Part shown: one piece after another, positions 9,916 to 22,486 of the stretch
How the letters are laid out: every line of letters begins with the position of its first letter
Numbering within the stretch: the stretch's first letter is position 1
NCBI RefSeq assembly: GCF_000365305.1
Contig: NZ_CM001841.1
Coordinates: 15,313 to 79,312, forward strand
Origin: Dickeya dianthicola NCPPB 453
Lineage (GTDB): Bacteria; Pseudomonadota; Gammaproteobacteria; Enterobacterales; Enterobacteriaceae
Length of the DNA: 64,000 nt
Reading direction: 5' to 3'
The notes under the pieces: generated by a model
What the model was told of the DNA's origin: nothing
What the model saw: the letters and a program-made list of their open reading frames with translations, nothing else
The model's database searches: none
Position numbers and translations under genes: made by a program

Positions 9916-10038
9916 TTAGCTGAAGAAATTGATCAGTGCCGCGCACAACACGGCTGCAATCGCAGTTTGCGATGAATGACCCACCACCGTGCTGATTTCA
10001 GCGCCGTGCGTCACGGCAGAAAAAATGGATTCCAGCAT
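9916..10038 (-). CDS. yshB: YshB, tiny membrane protein
   Basis: 40 residues, read on the minus strand between hemN and glnG, exactly where E. coli and Salmonella carry yshB (36 residues). The ends match (MLESI... start, ...AAVLCAA core, FS end). A GGAGAGGG ribosome site lies eight bases before the ATG. A single hydrophobic helix (about residues 25-39) predicts an inner-membrane peptide. In Salmonella YshB has been linked to intracellular fitness; its biochemical role is unknown. It is too small for routine gene calling. Confidence 0.88.
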   Translation of the reverse strand: MLESIFSAVTHGAEISTVVGHSSQTAIAAVLCAALINFFS

Positions 10039-10100
10039 GGTTACCCTCTCCAGTCAGCGACATGATAATACTGCTGGCACGACGCAAGTAAAGTACAACA

Positions 10101-10250
10101 TATACCCGTCATACTTCACGTTGCCGGTACGTTGGCTTTCTTACTCGGCTCATAAATGGGCCTCGCCCTACGGGCCGCTGCAAGCAGCGTTCAAATCGGC
10201 GGATGCCGATTTGTCGCTCACCCCAGTCATTTTCATTGATGATCGGTAAT
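10101..10250. repeat. Dispersed palindromic repeat, copy 1 (degraded right end)
   Basis: Begins TATACCCGTCATACTTCACG and continues CGTTGGC, the same left end as the copies near 20.7, 30.7 and 62.3 kb. The right end does not match the usual TTATTTAGGGTATA, so this copy is truncated or diverged; the right boundary is approximate. It lies between yshB and glnG. Confidence 0.65.
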
Positions 10251-10272
10251 GGGTAAAAACGGCGGATTGCCG

Positions 10273-11685
10273 TTATTCCATGCCCAGTTCCTTGAGCTTG
10301 CGCGTCAGGGTATTTCTCCCCCAGCCGAGTAGCCTTGCCGCTTCCTGTTTGTGCCCTTGCGTATGGCGCAACGCGGTTGTCAGCAGCGTGCGTTCCATTT
10401 CCGGTTGCGCCTCGGCCAGCAGGTTTTGATGACCGGAACGCAGCGCGCGATCGGCCCATTGCGCCAGCAGCGTGGCCCAACTGTCGGGCATGACATGCAC
10501 GGTGGCGTCCGGCGCGGTGGTTTCAAACAGTTCCGGCGGCAGGTCCTGAATCAAGACTTCCTGTCCGGCGGCCATCACGGTCAGCCAGCGGCAGGTATTT
10601 TCCAACTGACGCACGTTGCCCGGCCAGGGCAGGCGGGTGAGCGCCGCTTCGGTTTCCGGATGCAGGTTTTTCGGCTCTACCCCCAGCTCTCTGGCGGTCG
10701 CCTGCAGGAAGTAGCGCGCCAGACGTGGAATATCTTCCCGGCGCTCGCGCAGCGGCGGCAAATGGACGCGAATTACGTTCAGACGGTGGAACAGGTCTTC
10801 GCGGAATTTGCCTTCCTGAACCCGTAACTCCAGATTCTGATGAGTGGCGGCGATGATACGCACGTCCACCTTCACTGCTGCATAGCCGCCGACGCGATAG
10901 AACTGACCGTCGGCCAGCACGCGCAGCAGGCGGGTTTGCACATCCAACGGCATATCGCCTATCTCATCGAGAAACAGCGTGCCGCCGTCAGCCTGTTCGA
11001 AACGCCCCTGTCGAATCTGATTGGCGCCGGTAAACGCGCCTTTTTCGTGACCGAACAGTTCCGATTCGATCAAATCCTTGGGTATGGCCGCCATATTCAG
11101 CGCGATAAAAGGCGCTTTGGTGCGCGGACTGTGGCGGTGCAGCGCATGAGCGACCAGTTCTTTACCGGTGCCGGATTCGCCATTGATCAGCACGCTGATC
11201 GACGAGCGGGAAAGCCGGCCGATAATCCTGAATACATCCTGCATGGCTGGTGCTTCGCCGATGATATCGGTGGTCGGCCCGCTGATAGGCTGACTGCGCG
11301 CCGGTTGCTGCTGTTCCATATAATGGCTGATGGCGCGCTCAACCAGCGCCACCGCTTCGTCGATATCAAACGGCTTGGGCAGATAATCAAACGCCCCTTG
11401 CTGATAGGCGCTGACTGCTGCGTCCAAATCGGAATGGGCGGTCATGATGATCACCGGCAGCATCGGGTGGCGCTGCTTAATCTGTTGCAGCAATGCCAGA
11501 CCGTCCATGCCGGGCATGCGGATATCCGACAGCAGTACATCCGGCGTTTGGGTGGTCAGCGCATTTAGCGCCTGAGTACCGTTGTCAAAGGTTGAGCAGG
11601 TTAAGCCCGCCCCGGTAAGCGCACGTTCAAGCACCCAACGGATGGAGCTATCGTCATCGACAATCCAGACTATCCCTCGTTGCAT
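10273..11685 (-). CDS. glnG: NtrC, nitrogen-regulation response regulator
   Basis: Sigma-54 activator. The order is a receiver domain with phospho-acceptor D54 (LLSDIRMPG), an AAA+ domain with Walker A GESGTGKE and the sigma-54 contact loop GAFTGA, and a C-terminal Fis-type helix-turn-helix ([21 protein letters not shown]). Started at 11685 it has 470 residues (E. coli 469); a 19-residue in-frame extension upstream only overlaps the glnL end. When phosphorylated by NtrB it activates glnA and other nitrogen-scavenging genes. Eight bases separate it from glnL. Confidence 0.97.
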   Translation of the reverse strand: MQRGIVWIVDDDSSIRWVLERALTGAGLTCSTFDNGTQALNALTTQTPDVLLSDIRMPGMDGLALLQQIKQRHPMLPVIIMTAHSDLDAAVSAYQQGAFDYLPKPFDIDEAVALVERAISHYMEQQQPARSQPISGPTTDIIGEAPAMQDVFRIIGRLSRSSISVLINGESGTGKELVAHALHRHSPRTKAPFIALNMAAIPKDLIESELFGHEKGAFTGANQIRQGRFEQADGGTLFLDEIGDMPLDVQTRLLRVLADGQFYRVGGYAAVKVDVRIIAATHQNLELRVQEGKFREDLFHRLNVIRVHLPPLRERREDIPRLARYFLQATARELGVEPKNLHPETEAALTRLPWPGNVRQLENTCRWLTVMAAGQEVLIQDLPPELFETTAPDATVHVMPDSWATLLAQWADRALRSGHQNLLAEAQPEMERTLLTTALRHTQGHKQEAARLLGWGRNTLTRKLKELGME

Positions 11686-11693
11686 CGTGAACC

Positions 11694-12743
11694 TCACTGG
11701 CGAATGGGCAGATAAACCGAGAATTCGGTATGACCTGGCCAACTGTTAAATTCAATTTTTCCGGAATGTTGATCGATAAGGCTGCGAGCAATCGACAAAC
11801 CCAGCCCGGTGCCGCCTTCCCGGCCGCTCACCATCGGATAGAACAACGTATCCTGCAGATGGGCGGGCACGCCGGGGCCATCGTCTTCGATGTCGATACG
11901 GGCAACCAGACGGTAACGCACGCCATGCAGCGTCAGCTGAAACGCGGTGCGGGTGCGGATGGTGATGGTGCCGCCTTCTTCCCCCAGCGCCTGCATGGCA
12001 TTGCGGGTAATGTTCAGCAGCACCTGTTCTATCTGATCCGGGTCGTGCATCAGCTCCGGCAGGCTGGGATCGTAGTCACGCACCAGCGTCACGTTGTCCG
12101 CTTTTTCCATCGATACCAGTTGGAATACTCGTTCGGCCACCTGGTGAATGCTTTGCGTGACGTGCAGGCCGGGCTGTTGCGGGCCAAGCAGACGGTCAAC
12201 CAGATTACGCAGGCGATCGGCCTGTTCGATAATGACCTTGGTGTATTCCATCAGCGCCGGGTCCGGCAGCGCTTTGGACAGCAGTTGCGCCGCGCCACGC
12301 AGGCCGCCGAGTGGGTTTTTGATTTCATGTGCCAGACCGCGCACCAGGTCGCGTGCGGCCTGTTGTTGGGCATGTTGCAATTGCTCCTGGCTGAGACGGC
12401 GCTGGTTATCCATCGGCGCCATTTCCAGCAGGATAAAATCGTGCTGAATGCGCTGTGCGGTCAGCGACATGATATGTGCCCGGCCATCTACCACGATGGT
12501 AACTTCGTTATCGGTAAAACCTTGCCCTGAGTCGAGACTTTCCCGCATCAGGTCGAGATTCAACGAAAAATAACCAAGCAGCTCCGGCAGTGGCGTTCCA
12601 GACAGTTTGCGTGAGCTTTGGGCCAGAAGTTGTTGCGCCGCCGGGTTGGAGTAGTGAATAGCCAGATCTTTATCGAGCAATAAGATGCTGTTTATTAAAG
12701 AATTGAGGATCTGCCCAGCATCGGGCAGCGTGCCTGTTGCCAT
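11694..12743 (-). CDS. glnL: NtrB, nitrogen-sensing histidine kinase
   Basis: 349 residues, as in E. coli. An N-terminal PAS-like domain precedes the dimerisation and phosphoacceptor helix ([15 protein letters not shown], histidine about 139) and the HATPase domain (N-box [22 protein letters not shown]). It is cytoplasmic with no membrane segment. It phosphorylates NtrC under nitrogen limitation and dephosphorylates it when bound by PII. It is the second gene of glnA-glnL-glnG, with an NtrC site just before it. Confidence 0.97.
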   Translation of the reverse strand: MATGTLPDAGQILNSLINSILLLDKDLAIHYSNPAAQQLLAQSSRKLSGTPLPELLGYFSLNLDLMRESLDSGQGFTDNEVTIVVDGRAHIMSLTAQRIQHDFILLEMAPMDNQRRLSQEQLQHAQQQAARDLVRGLAHEIKNPLGGLRGAAQLLSKALPDPALMEYTKVIIEQADRLRNLVDRLLGPQQPGLHVTQSIHQVAERVFQLVSMEKADNVTLVRDYDPSLPELMHDPDQIEQVLLNITRNAMQALGEEGGTITIRTRTAFQLTLHGVRYRLVARIDIEDDGPGVPAHLQDTLFYPMVSGREGGTGLGLSIARSLIDQHSGKIEFNSWPGHTEFSVYLPIRQ

Positions 12744-12756
12744 AACACAGACTCCC

Positions 12757-12771
12757 GCACCATTTTAGTGC
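12757..12771 (-). promoter_or_regulatory. NtrC site at the glnL promoter
   Basis: GCACCATTTTAGTGC, a near-perfect match to the NtrC dyad GCAC-N7-GTGC. It begins 13 bases before the glnL start. In E. coli NtrC represses the internal glnL promoter through such a site, so basal glnLG transcription is likely self-limited here too. Confidence 0.8.
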
Positions 12772-12822
12772 ATACTATTCTGGATTGTAGTTTAAGTAGC
12801 AACTGTAAGATGTCTTGTGGAG

Positions 12823-12846
12823 AAAAAAGCCCATCCGAAGATGGGC
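12823..12846 (-). terminator. Terminator between glnA and glnL
   Basis: Stem GCCCATC / GATGGGC with a TTCG loop, followed by six T on the minus strand. It trims glnA messages and leaves partial read-through to glnLG, matching the known high glnA to glnLG ratio. Confidence 0.88.
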
Positions 12847-12947
12847 TGAAAAGTTTCCACGGCAACAAAAATAAACATAAACAGAAAACGGTTATCGGAC
12901 GGCAGTATGAACATCATTTTCTTCGTCCTGTCGCCCAGGCGCGGATA

Positions 12948-14357
12948 TTACACGCTGTAGTACAGTTCGAACTCAACCGGATGCGGCGTCATGCGAACAC
13001 GGTCGTTTTCAGCGATACGCAGTTCGATGTAAGCATCGATCGCGTCGTCGGTGAATACGCCGCCGCGGGTCAGGAACTCGCGGTCTGCATTCAGGGCGTT
13101 CAGCGCTTCTTCCAGAGAGCCGGCTACGGTCGGGATCTCTTTCGCTTCTTCCGGCGGCAGATCGTACAGGTTCTTGTCCATTGCATCGCCCGGGTGAATC
13201 TTGTTGATGATGCCGTCCAGGCCAGCCATCAACAGTGCGGCGAAGCACAGGTACGGGTTAGCGGCCGGGTCCGGGAAACGCACTTCGATACGACGCGCTT
13301 TCGGGCTGGACACCACCGGAATACGGATAGAGGCAGAACGGTTACGGGCAGAGTAGGCCAGCATAACCGGCGCTTCGTAACCCGGAACCAGACGCTTGTA
13401 AGAGTTGGTGGTCGGGTTGGACAGCGCGTTGATGGCTTTAGCGTGTTTGATAACACCGCCGATGTAGTACAGCGCGGTTTCGGACAGGCCGCCGTATTTG
13501 TCGCCGGAGAACAGGTTAGCGCCGTCTTTAGCCAGAGACATATGGCAGTGCATACCGGAACCGTTATCGCCGAACATCGGTTTCGGCATGAAGGTTGCGG
13601 TTTTGCCGAAGGCGTGCGCTACGTTATGCACGACATATTTGTAGATCTGGATTTCGTCGGCTTTCTTGGTCATGGTGTTGAAGCGGGTTGCCACTTCGTT
13701 CTGACCAGCGGTCGCTACTTCGTGGTGATGCGCTTCAACTACCAGACCCATCTGCTCCATAGTCAGACACATGGCGGAGCGCAGATCCTGCGCGGAATCT
13801 ACCGGCGGAACCGGGAAGTAACCGCCTTTCACCGCCGGACGGTGGCCTTTGTTGCCGCCTTCGTATTTGGTGCTGGAGTTCCAGGCGCCTTCGATGTCGT
13901 CGATGGTGACGTGAGAACCGGAGATGCCGCTGCCGAAGCGCACGTCATCGAACAGGAAGAATTCCGGCTCTGGCCCAAACAGCACGGTGTCGGCGATGCC
14001 GGAAGCACGCAGGAAATCTTCAGCGCGTTTGGCGATGGAACGCGGGTCGCGGTCATAGCCCTGCATGGTGCCCGGTTCCAGAATGTCACAACGGATAATC
14101 AGGGTCGATTCTTCGAAGAACGGATCCAGAACTGCAGTAGTCGCGTCAGGCATTAACACCATGTCGGATTCGTTGATGCCTTTCCAGCCGCCAATTGAGG
14201 AACCATCAAACATTTTGCCGTCTTCGAAGAAGTCAGCATCAACCTGGTGGGCAGGAATGGTGACGTGCTGTTCTTTACCTTTGGTGTCCGTGAAGCGAAG
14301 ATCAACAAACTTCACCTCATGCTCATCCAGCATCGTCAAAACGTGTTCTACTGACAT
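12948..14357 (-). CDS. glnA: Glutamine synthetase, type I
   Basis: Makes glutamine from glutamate, ammonia and ATP in the cytoplasm as a dodecamer. From the ATG at 14357 (GGGAG eight bases upstream) it has 469 residues, equal to E. coli. Visible are [10 protein letters not shown], the metal-binding [10 protein letters not shown], the [10 protein letters not shown] motif and the adenylylation tyrosine in NLYDLPPEE (about residue 398). An eight-residue extension to 14381 is in frame but lacks a ribosome site. Expression is driven by the sigma-54 promoter and NtrC enhancers upstream. Confidence 0.98.
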   Translation of the reverse strand: MSVEHVLTMLDEHEVKFVDLRFTDTKGKEQHVTIPAHQVDADFFEDGKMFDGSSIGGWKGINESDMVLMPDATTAVLDPFFEESTLIIRCDILEPGTMQGYDRDPRSIAKRAEDFLRASGIADTVLFGPEPEFFLFDDVRFGSGISGSHVTIDDIEGAWNSSTKYEGGNKGHRPAVKGGYFPVPPVDSAQDLRSAMCLTMEQMGLVVEAHHHEVATAGQNEVATRFNTMTKKADEIQIYKYVVHNVAHAFGKTATFMPKPMFGDNGSGMHCHMSLAKDGANLFSGDKYGGLSETALYYIGGVIKHAKAINALSNPTTNSYKRLVPGYEAPVMLAYSARNRSASIRIPVVSSPKARRIEVRFPDPAANPYLCFAALLMAGLDGIINKIHPGDAMDKNLYDLPPEEAKEIPTVAGSLEEALNALNADREFLTRGGVFTDDAIDAYIELRIAENDRVRMTPHPVEFELYYSV

Positions 14358-14438
14358 ACTTAGTTCTCCCGATTGTGTCATTTATCGTCGTGGAACGAAT
14401 ATCGTTGTGGAATGATTTTGTTACCGTACAAATGTTAT

Positions 14439-14455
14439 AGCTAAAACTGTGCCAA
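14439..14455 (-). promoter_or_regulatory. Sigma-54 promoter of glnA (glnAp2-like)
   Basis: On the minus strand TTGGCACAGTTTTAGCT, with the invariant GG and GC pairs correctly spaced. It differs from the E. coli glnAp2 element at only a couple of positions. Transcription should start near 14428, giving a leader of about 70 bases. Confidence 0.88.
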
Positions 14456-14528
14456 CTTTTATGAATGGTTCTAACAGGCATTCCTGCTGGTTTTTGTGTC
14501 CCCCTCCACTGCACCAAGATAGTCAACT

Positions 14529-14575
14529 GCACTAATTTGGTGCTTCACTTTGGTGTTGTTGCACTTAATTGGTGC
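14529..14575. promoter_or_regulatory. Two NtrC enhancer sites upstream of glnA
   Basis: GCACTAATTTGGTGC at 14529-14543 and GCACTTAATTGGTGC at 14561-14575 are strong NtrC dyads. They are 32 bases apart, three helical turns, as required for cooperative NtrC binding. They lie about 75-135 bases upstream of the sigma-54 promoter. A weaker half site (GCACCAAGATAG) is at 14511. Confidence 0.87.
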
Positions 14576-14730
14576 TTATTGCTTGGCGAGTGCTGCTTTA
14601 TTGCACCGTGAAAGGGATCACAGACCCGCTATCAGCAGGTTGTTTGTGGAAGATGATTGTGATCTTGTTCAGTCGCTCGATTAATACGTGTACAATAGCG
14701 CGCTATTTCTAAAATGCCTGAGGCAAAGCT

Positions 14731-16554
<1,824 letters not shown>

Positions 16555-16614
16555 TTCACTATTTTTAGTGATAAATCAGGCGGATTACGGTATTTGACCG
16601 AGCTGCCTTGCGAT

Positions 16615-16644
16615 AAGGCCCCATTTTGGGGCCTTTATTTTTTT
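16615..16644 (+). terminator. Terminator of typA
   Basis: Stem AAGGCCCC / GGGGCCTT around ATTTT, followed by TATTTTTTT. The stem-loop begins 60 bases after the typA stop. Confidence 0.92.
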
Positions 16645-16776
16645 CCACGCCTCCGGTATCCGCCCCAGACCGAATTTGCACCATTTTTGACCTTATTATG
16701 ATCCTGCTTATCCTTCCTGTTCAGCGCGGATTTTTCTCGCTACAGTGAAAACCCTACTGGCTAATCTGGAGGATGC

Positions 16777-17388
16777 ATGCTGTATATCTTTGATTTAGGT
16801 AATGTGATTATCGATATTGATTTCAACCGTGTTCTGGGGGTGTGGCGCAATCTGAGCGGCGTGCCGCTGGCGGCTCTGCGTGAACGTTTTATGCAAGGGC
16901 GCACCTTTGAACAGCATGAGCGGGGTGAAATCAGCGATGAGGAATTTGCGTCGCGGTTCAGTCATGAATTGGGAATGACGCTCAGTTTTGAGCAGTTCTC
17001 GACCGGTTGGCAGGCCATTTTCATCGGTGTACGCAAAGATGTGATCGACATCATGCATCGTTTGCGGCAGGAAGGGCATCGCGTGGTAATACTCTCCAAT
17101 ACCAATCGCTTGCACTGTCAATTCTGGCCGGACGAATACCCTGAAATTCAGCAAGCTGTGGACCGGCTTTACCTGTCGCAGGATATCGGCCAGCGCAAAC
17201 CCGAGGCGGCGATTTATCACCATGTTCTGCGCGAAGAGGGCGTTGACGCCAGTGACGCGCTCTTTTTTGACGATAATGCCGCCAATGTGGACGCGGCGAA
17301 TGTATTGGGCATCCGTTCCATTCTGGTTAGCGATCGGCAGGTGGTGCCGAATTTTTTTGCCAGCCAGGTTTTTAAGCAGGAGTCGTAA
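16777..17388 (+). CDS. yihX: YihX, HAD-family alpha-D-glucose-1-phosphate phosphatase
   Basis: 203 residues (E. coli 199). The HAD nucleophile motif FDLGNV is at residues 5-10, the second motif is ILSNTN, and [10 protein letters not shown] gives the acidic metal site. The E. coli enzyme hydrolyses alpha-glucose-1-phosphate. An eight-base gap to dtd and the next gene's close spacing suggest a yihX-dtd-madA transcript. Confidence 0.93.
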   Translation: MLYIFDLGNVIIDIDFNRVLGVWRNLSGVPLAALRERFMQGRTFEQHERGEISDEEFASRFSHELGMTLSFEQFSTGWQAIFIGVRKDVIDIMHRLRQEGHRVVILSNTNRLHCQFWPDEYPEIQQAVDRLYLSQDIGQRKPEAAIYHHVLREEGVDASDALFFDDNAANVDAANVLGIRSILVSDRQVVPNFFASQVFKQES

Positions 17389-17395
17389 GGTCGTT

Positions 17396-17833
17396 ATGAT
17401 CGCATTAATTCAGCGGGTATCCGGCGCGAGTGTGGCGGTAGACGGCGCGGTAGTCGGGGAAATTGATCACGGACTGCTGGTGCTGCTGGGCGTAGAGCAA
17501 GGCGACGACGAACAGAAAGCGGCCCGTTTATCTGAAAAGGTGATCGGCTATCGGATTTTCAGCGATGACAACGGCAAGATGAATCTGAACGTTCAGCAAG
17601 CCGGCGGCAGTCTGCTGGTGGTGTCGCAGTTTACGTTGGCGGCGGATACGCAAAAAGGCATGCGCCCCAGCTTTTCCCGTGGCGCGGCGCCAGCCGAAGC
17701 CGATCGGTTGTATCAGTATTTTGTCGGCCAGTGCCGTGAACGCGGGCTGACGACGGAAACCGGCCGTTTTGCCGCGGACATGAAAGTATCTCTGGTAAAT
17801 GATGGGCCTGTAACTTTTTGGTTGCAGGTATAG
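17396..17833 (+). CDS. dtd: D-aminoacyl-tRNA deacylase
   Basis: 145 residues. It removes D-amino acids mis-charged on tRNA. The catalytic motifs SQFTLAADT and [10 protein letters not shown] are intact and the protein is full length. I start at the ATG at 17396, with AAGG upstream, giving [17 protein letters not shown] as in E. coli. The same frame is open further upstream, inside yihX, but that part is not conserved. Confidence 0.95.
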   Translation: MIALIQRVSGASVAVDGAVVGEIDHGLLVLLGVEQGDDEQKAARLSEKVIGYRIFSDDNGKMNLNVQQAGGSLLVVSQFTLAADTQKGMRPSFSRGAAPAEADRLYQYFVGQCRERGLTTETGRFAADMKVSLVNDGPVTFWLQV

Positions 17834-17883
17834 TCTGGTTACCGGTGTAAGCTGCAATTAAGTATGCGTTGAGAGGGGCGGTT

Positions 17884-18825
17884 ATGTACTACCTGAGAGT
17901 ACCGGAAAGCGCTGAAGAGCTGGATGCTTATTACCAGTTCCGCTGGGAAATGTTGCGTAAACCGCTGCATCAGCCGCTAGGCTCCGAGCGTGATGCCTAT
18001 GATGCGCTGGCCCACCATCAAGCCATCGTTGATGGGCAAGGTCATTTGGTGGCGGTTGGCCGTCTCTCAATCAATGCTGACAATGAAGCATCGATACGTT
18101 TTCTGGCCGTCCATCCTGACGTACAACGCAAGGGCCTGGGAACGCTAATGGCGATGGCGCTGGAGTCAGTGGCGCGTCAGGAAGGGGTGAAGCGGGTGGT
18201 GTGCAGCGCTCGTGAGGATGCAATGGCGTTTTTCTCCCGCCTTGGCTTTGTCAATCAGGGGGAAATCACCACGCCGATGACCACGCCGGTACGCCACTTT
18301 TTGATGATTAAACCGGTGGCGACGCTGGATGACATTCTGCATCGTCCGGATTGGTGTGGTCAGTTGCAGCAGGCGTGGTACAACCACATTCCTCTCAGTG
18401 AGAAAATGGGGGTGCGTATCAGCCAATACACCGGGCAGAAATTCATTACCACCATGCCGGAGGCGGGGAACCAGAACCCGCACCATACGCTGTTTGCCGG
18501 CAGCATGTTCTCGCTGGCGACGTTAACCGGGTGGGGGCTTATCTGGCTGCTGCTGCGTGAGCGGCAACTGGGCGGCACCATTATTCTGGCGGATGCGCAC
18601 ATCCGCTACAGCACACCGGTGACCGGGCGCCCCAGTGCGGTGGCGGATTTGGGGTCGTTGAGCGGTGATTTGGACAGGCTGGCGCGCGGGCGCAAAGCGC
18701 GGGTGCAGTTGCAGGTGGAACTGTTTGGCAACGATAAAAAGGGTGCGGTGTTTGAAGGTATCTACATCGTGCTGCCGCCGGATACGGACGAATTGCTTGA
18801 ACAGGGCGGCTCTGCCATTCGCTAA
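17884..18825 (+). CDS. madA: MadA/FabY (YiiD), GNAT plus hot-dog-domain malonyl-ACP decarboxylase
   Basis: 313 residues from the ATG at 17884 (GAGAGGGG six bases upstream). The N-terminal part is a GNAT domain ([38 protein letters not shown]). The C-terminal part is a thioesterase-like hot-dog domain ([34 protein letters not shown]). The E. coli homologue yiiD/fabY acts in fatty-acid initiation and has been described as a malonyl-ACP decarboxylase. The E. coli protein has about 16 more N-terminal residues. The gene ends at a bidirectional terminator. Confidence 0.88.
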   Translation: MYYLRVPESAEELDAYYQFRWEMLRKPLHQPLGSERDAYDALAHHQAIVDGQGHLVAVGRLSINADNEASIRFLAVHPDVQRKGLGTLMAMALESVARQEGVKRVVCSAREDAMAFFSRLGFVNQGEITTPMTTPVRHFLMIKPVATLDDILHRPDWCGQLQQAWYNHIPLSEKMGVRISQYTGQKFITTMPEAGNQNPHHTLFAGSMFSLATLTGWGLIWLLLRERQLGGTIILADAHIRYSTPVTGRPSAVADLGSLSGDLDRLARGRKARVQLQVELFGNDKKGAVFEGIYIVLPPDTDELLEQGGSAIR

Positions 18826-18840
18826 TCCTGAAAACCGGAT

Positions 18841-18876
18841 ATAAAACAGCCACCATGACGGTGGCTGTTTGTTTTA
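18841..18876. terminator. Bidirectional terminator between madA and yicH
   Basis: Eleven-base stem AAACAGCCACC / GGTGGCTGTTT with loop ATGAC, flanked by AAAA on the left and GTTTT on the right. It serves both convergent genes. Confidence 0.87.
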
Positions 18877-18889
18877 TGCTGCGTTGTAT

Positions 18890-20635
18890 TTAAGGCTGTG
18901 CGGCTGGCGATGCTGCGGGTGCCGTCGGCGGGGTCGACAGGGCGGGCGCGCTGTCTGCCACCGTCTCCTGATGCATTGCCTGGCTGATGGCGCGCCCGGC
19001 GCTGTCGATGCCTTGCAGCGTGCCGTTGAGCGTCGGTCTAAGCGGGCTTGTCGCTTCCAGCCGGCCGTTCAGGTGTAACTGCAGGTTGGTGTTGCCGGTG
19101 GGTGCGGTTGCCGGGGCAGGCCAACCCCAGCGGGTCAGGACATCGAACGCCACTGCCTTGCCGGTCAGATCCAGCGTAAAAATCCGGGCGGGCTGCTGTG
19201 CAATCACCGCTTTGGCTTCCAGCAAACCGCTTTGGGTAAAGGCGCTCAGGTCCGTCAGCGTGATTTGGTTGTCATTGGCGTTCAGCGCCAGCGATGGACG
19301 GCGAATATCGACCTTGTTGAAGGTGGCGTCACTGGCGTTCAGGTTCAGCGCGCCTTGCCACACGCCCCACTGGTGGTTACGCGCCAGCAACAGATTGCTG
19401 CCGACGCCGTCCAGCGCGGTAAGCTGGAAAGGAAACGCCGGGTTAATATCAATCAGCAGGTTATGATTGGCGCTGAATTTCCGAAGCTCCACTTCCGCCA
19501 GCCAGTCGGGCAGCGTTTGTTGCCAGCGTTGACGCCAATCTGCCGGCAGCGTGTATTCCATGCCGGCCACCACCAGCTCATCCAGCGTCAGCCGCTGGTT
19601 GCTGCGCAGCCAGTTGCCGCTGGTGCGCAGCAGGCCGCCTTCCCAGCGGGTAGAGAACTGTTTGATGTTCACGCCCTGTTTCGACAAATCCAGACTGACG
19701 ATCGGGTCGACCAGATGCATGTTGCCATTCACGATATCGGTAGCGTTGAATGACAGCGAGCCGTCGTCGCTTTGCCAGTCGTTCTGCCGGAAGGTCACGT
19801 TTTGCAGGGTGACGTCCAGATCGGTGAACGCCCAGTTTTGCCCTTCGATACGGGCATCGATCAGGTCAAAGCGATTGACGGTTACCGCCGGCAGGCGGGC
19901 CACCGGTTGCCAGAAATCCGCCATCGACTGCCGGGTTTGCAACCGAACATTGCTTAGCCGCAGGTTATTGACGAGCCAACTGCCGTCTTCCGCGCGGGAT
20001 GCATTGCCCGTCAGCTCTCCCCGCGCCACATCGGCGCCGAAGTTCTCCAGCGTCAGCTGCTGGTTATTGAGCTGTCCTTGTACTAATACCTTGCTGGCTG
20101 GCAAGTCGTTGAGGAGCAGAGAGTGCGCGCTGAGCTGGAACGCCGCCTTTTTACCCAGCAGATAGCCGGGTTCCGGTTGCCACGGCGTAATACCGCCTGT
20201 TACCTGTTCGCTTCTCAATCGCCAATCGCCATCCTGCGCATGCAGCGCCATCGCTTTCAGTTGCAGAACATCGGCTTCAATCGGCAACGTAAAACCGGTC
20301 TGACCCAGATTGAGGGTGCCGCCTTCCAGCATCAGGCTGGAAAAATGGCGCGGGTCGGTAATCTGGCGCACGCTGAATCCCGCGGACACGCTTTGCGCGA
20401 TCAGTGTAACGGGTTGATTTTTATGACCGAAGCTGACGTCCAGCAATTGAATGCGCCTAGGGGCGGACCAGTCATGCGCCATCTTCCTGAATGACACCTG
20501 GTATTCGGTACGTTGATTAACCCACTGACTGATATGTCTGGCGCCCCATTCAGTCTGGGCCAATACGTACAGCACCACCACAGCCAGCAGCGCCAGTAAC
20601 AGCAGTGTGAGAAGAAGTTTCCCGATAAGTTTCAT
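18890..20635 (-). CDS. yicH: YicH, AsmA-family inner-membrane-anchored protein
   Basis: 581 residues (E. coli 569). A short N-terminal anchor (about residues 4-27) is followed by a large periplasmic beta-rich AsmA-like region and a low-complexity Ala/Pro tail. AsmA-like proteins are thought to bridge the periplasm and help move phospholipids to the outer membrane; YicH itself is poorly studied. The N-terminal third is clearly colinear with E. coli YicH. Gene order yicH-xanP matches E. coli. A palindromic repeat occupies its upstream spacer. Confidence 0.9.
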   Translation of the reverse strand: MKLIGKLLLTLLLLALLAVVVLYVLAQTEWGARHISQWVNQRTEYQVSFRKMAHDWSAPRRIQLLDVSFGHKNQPVTLIAQSVSAGFSVRQITDPRHFSSLMLEGGTLNLGQTGFTLPIEADVLQLKAMALHAQDGDWRLRSEQVTGGITPWQPEPGYLLGKKAAFQLSAHSLLLNDLPASKVLVQGQLNNQQLTLENFGADVARGELTGNASRAEDGSWLVNNLRLSNVRLQTRQSMADFWQPVARLPAVTVNRFDLIDARIEGQNWAFTDLDVTLQNVTFRQNDWQSDDGSLSFNATDIVNGNMHLVDPIVSLDLSKQGVNIKQFSTRWEGGLLRTSGNWLRSNQRLTLDELVVAGMEYTLPADWRQRWQQTLPDWLAEVELRKFSANHNLLIDINPAFPFQLTALDGVGSNLLLARNHQWGVWQGALNLNASDATFNKVDIRRPSLALNANDNQITLTDLSAFTQSGLLEAKAVIAQQPARIFTLDLTGKAVAFDVLTRWGWPAPATAPTGNTNLQLHLNGRLEATSPLRPTLNGTLQGIDSAGRAISQAMHQETVADSAPALSTPPTAPAASPAAQP

Positions 20636-20737
20636 TGCTTAAGTCCGCGCCAGTCGCAAGGGATGATCGTGTTATGCCGTAATTATCCAGTTGTCTCAAC
20701 AGGTAACTTATTACAGACAATAAATAAGGGCCGATGT

Positions 20738-20864
20738 TATACCCGTCATACTTCAAGTTACAGGTGCGTTGGCTGCGCTCAATCACCCGAATCACTTACC
20801 TGAGTAAGCTCATCGGGATTCCTTCCCTTGCCACCTGCCTGAAACTCGAATTATTTAGGGTATA
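20738..20864. repeat. Dispersed palindromic repeat, copy 2
   Basis: 127 bases bounded by TATACCCGTCATACTTCAAG on the left and CTCGAATTATTTAGGGTATA on the right, imperfect inverted ends. It fills most of the spacer between yicH and xanP and carries no gene. Confidence 0.85.
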
Positions 20865-20916
20865 CCGCCATCGGCCCTTATTATCACGTAAGAGGAAAAA
20901 TTTCTGGAAGCGCGGT

Positions 20917-22305
20917 TTACTCTTTTTCGTGAGGAAAGACCAGATTCAACACGATCGCTGTGATACCGCCAGCAGCAATACCCGATGACAGCAGCGTTTT
21001 CAGCCATTCCGGCGCGAACTGCAAAATCAGCGGCTGCTGGGAGACGCCCAGACCGACGGCCAGCGACAGCGCGATGATCATGATGGCGCGGCGGTTGAGT
21101 GGTTCGCGGGACACAATACGCACCCCGGATGCGGCGATGGTGCCGAACATCACAATGGTCGCGCCGCCCAGCACCGGTTCAGGAATGTGCTGTACAAAAC
21201 CGCTCACCGCCGGGAATAAGCCCAGTACGATCAGCATCAGCGCCACCACGAAACCCACGTATCGGCTGGCAACGCCGGTCAACTGAATCACGCCGTTGTT
21301 CTGGCCGAAGCAGGAGTTGGGGAAGGTATTGAACACCGCGGACAGGCAGGAGTTCAGGCCATTGGCCAGCACGCCGCCTTTCAGGCGCTTCATGTACAAC
21401 GGGCCGCTGACCGGCTGTTCAGACACATCGGAGGTGGCGGTGATATCGCCGATGGTTTCCAGCGAGGTCACCATGAACACCAGCATCAGCGGGATCAGCA
21501 GGTTCCAGTCAAAGCCAAGACCGTAGTACAACGGGGTCGGCACGTTGATCAGCGCATGGCTGGATATGGCGGCGCTTTCCGGCAGCATGTCCATCAGCCA
21601 GGCGGCCAGATAGCCGACGATCATAGCGATCACCAGTGATGCTACGCGCAGGTAAGGGTTGCGCTGGCGATTCAGAATGATGATCACCACCAGCACCACG
21701 GCCGCCAGCAGCAGGTTCTTCGGCGCGCCGAAGGTGTGGTTGCTCATGGCGGCAAAGCCGCCGCCGATCGAGGTCAGGCCAACCTGAATCAGTGACAGGC
21801 CGATGATCATGACGACGATGCCGGAAACTAGCGGCGTGATGATGCGACGCGCCAGATGCAGCACACGCGACAGCAGGATTTCCGTGCAGGACGCAACCAT
21901 CAGGGTGCCGAACAGCGCCGCCATCATCGTCGGTACATCTGCGCCGCCGTTTTTCAGCGCCATGCCGCCCATGATCAGCGGGGTGACGAAGTTGAAACTG
22001 GTGCCCTGAATGGACAGCAGGCCGGAACCGACCGGCCCCCAGGTTTTGATTTGCAGGATGGACGCCAAACCGGAGGCGAACAACGACATGCTGATGATGT
22101 GCTGGGTATCCTGCGCTGGCAGGCCCAGCGCCTGACAAATCAGCAGCGCCGGGGTAATCACCGCGACAAACATCGCCAGCAGATGCTGGCAGGCGGCAAA
22201 CAGGGTTTGCGGTAAAGGAGGCCGGTCCTCCAGACGGTAAATCAGCTCGCTCTGCACCGGGGTGGCGGCATCGGCCTGAGGTAGCTCAGTGGTGGAAAGA
22301 CTCAT
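20917..22305 (-). CDS. xanP: XanP, xanthine:proton symporter
   Basis: 462 residues (E. coli 463) of the NCS2/NAT nucleobase permease family, very close to the E. coli protein throughout. Conserved blocks include [37 protein letters not shown], the [19 protein letters not shown] motif and [17 protein letters not shown]. About 14 membrane spans in the inner membrane. Unlike in E. coli, gltS does not lie between it and recG; the two are adjacent and on the same strand. Confidence 0.96.
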   Translation of the reverse strand: MSLSTTELPQADAATPVQSELIYRLEDRPPLPQTLFAACQHLLAMFVAVITPALLICQALGLPAQDTQHIISMSLFASGLASILQIKTWGPVGSGLLSIQGTSFNFVTPLIMGGMALKNGGADVPTMMAALFGTLMVASCTEILLSRVLHLARRIITPLVSGIVVMIIGLSLIQVGLTSIGGGFAAMSNHTFGAPKNLLLAAVVLVVIIILNRQRNPYLRVASLVIAMIVGYLAAWLMDMLPESAAISSHALINVPTPLYYGLGFDWNLLIPLMLVFMVTSLETIGDITATSDVSEQPVSGPLYMKRLKGGVLANGLNSCLSAVFNTFPNSCFGQNNGVIQLTGVASRYVGFVVALMLIVLGLFPAVSGFVQHIPEPVLGGATIVMFGTIAASGVRIVSREPLNRRAIMIIALSLAVGLGVSQQPLILQFAPEWLKTLLSSGIAAGGITAIVLNLVFPHEKE

Positions 22306-22486
22306 GATATTGCGGCACTCCTGAACGGCAAAAAGCGCATTTTAATCATCTTCTCTGTAAAAGCAATCGGTTGCGGAATGGGATTTTCTTATCGCCAGAA
22401 TACGCCGGGGCATAATACCTTGTTAACCATGAGGATAAATGCAAGCCTGAAACGGGGTGGCGGAAAGCATGGTGCCGGAATTGTCC

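Noticed and set aside
9989-10249. Plus-strand frame of 86 codons between yshB and glnG
   Set aside because: Most of it translates the palindromic repeat; frames of the type YPSYFxLxVRWL occur wherever that repeat lies.
12768-14156. Plus-strand open frame of 462 codons over glnA
   Set aside because: Antisense to glnA, which matches E. coli along its whole length; no ribosome site and no family likeness.
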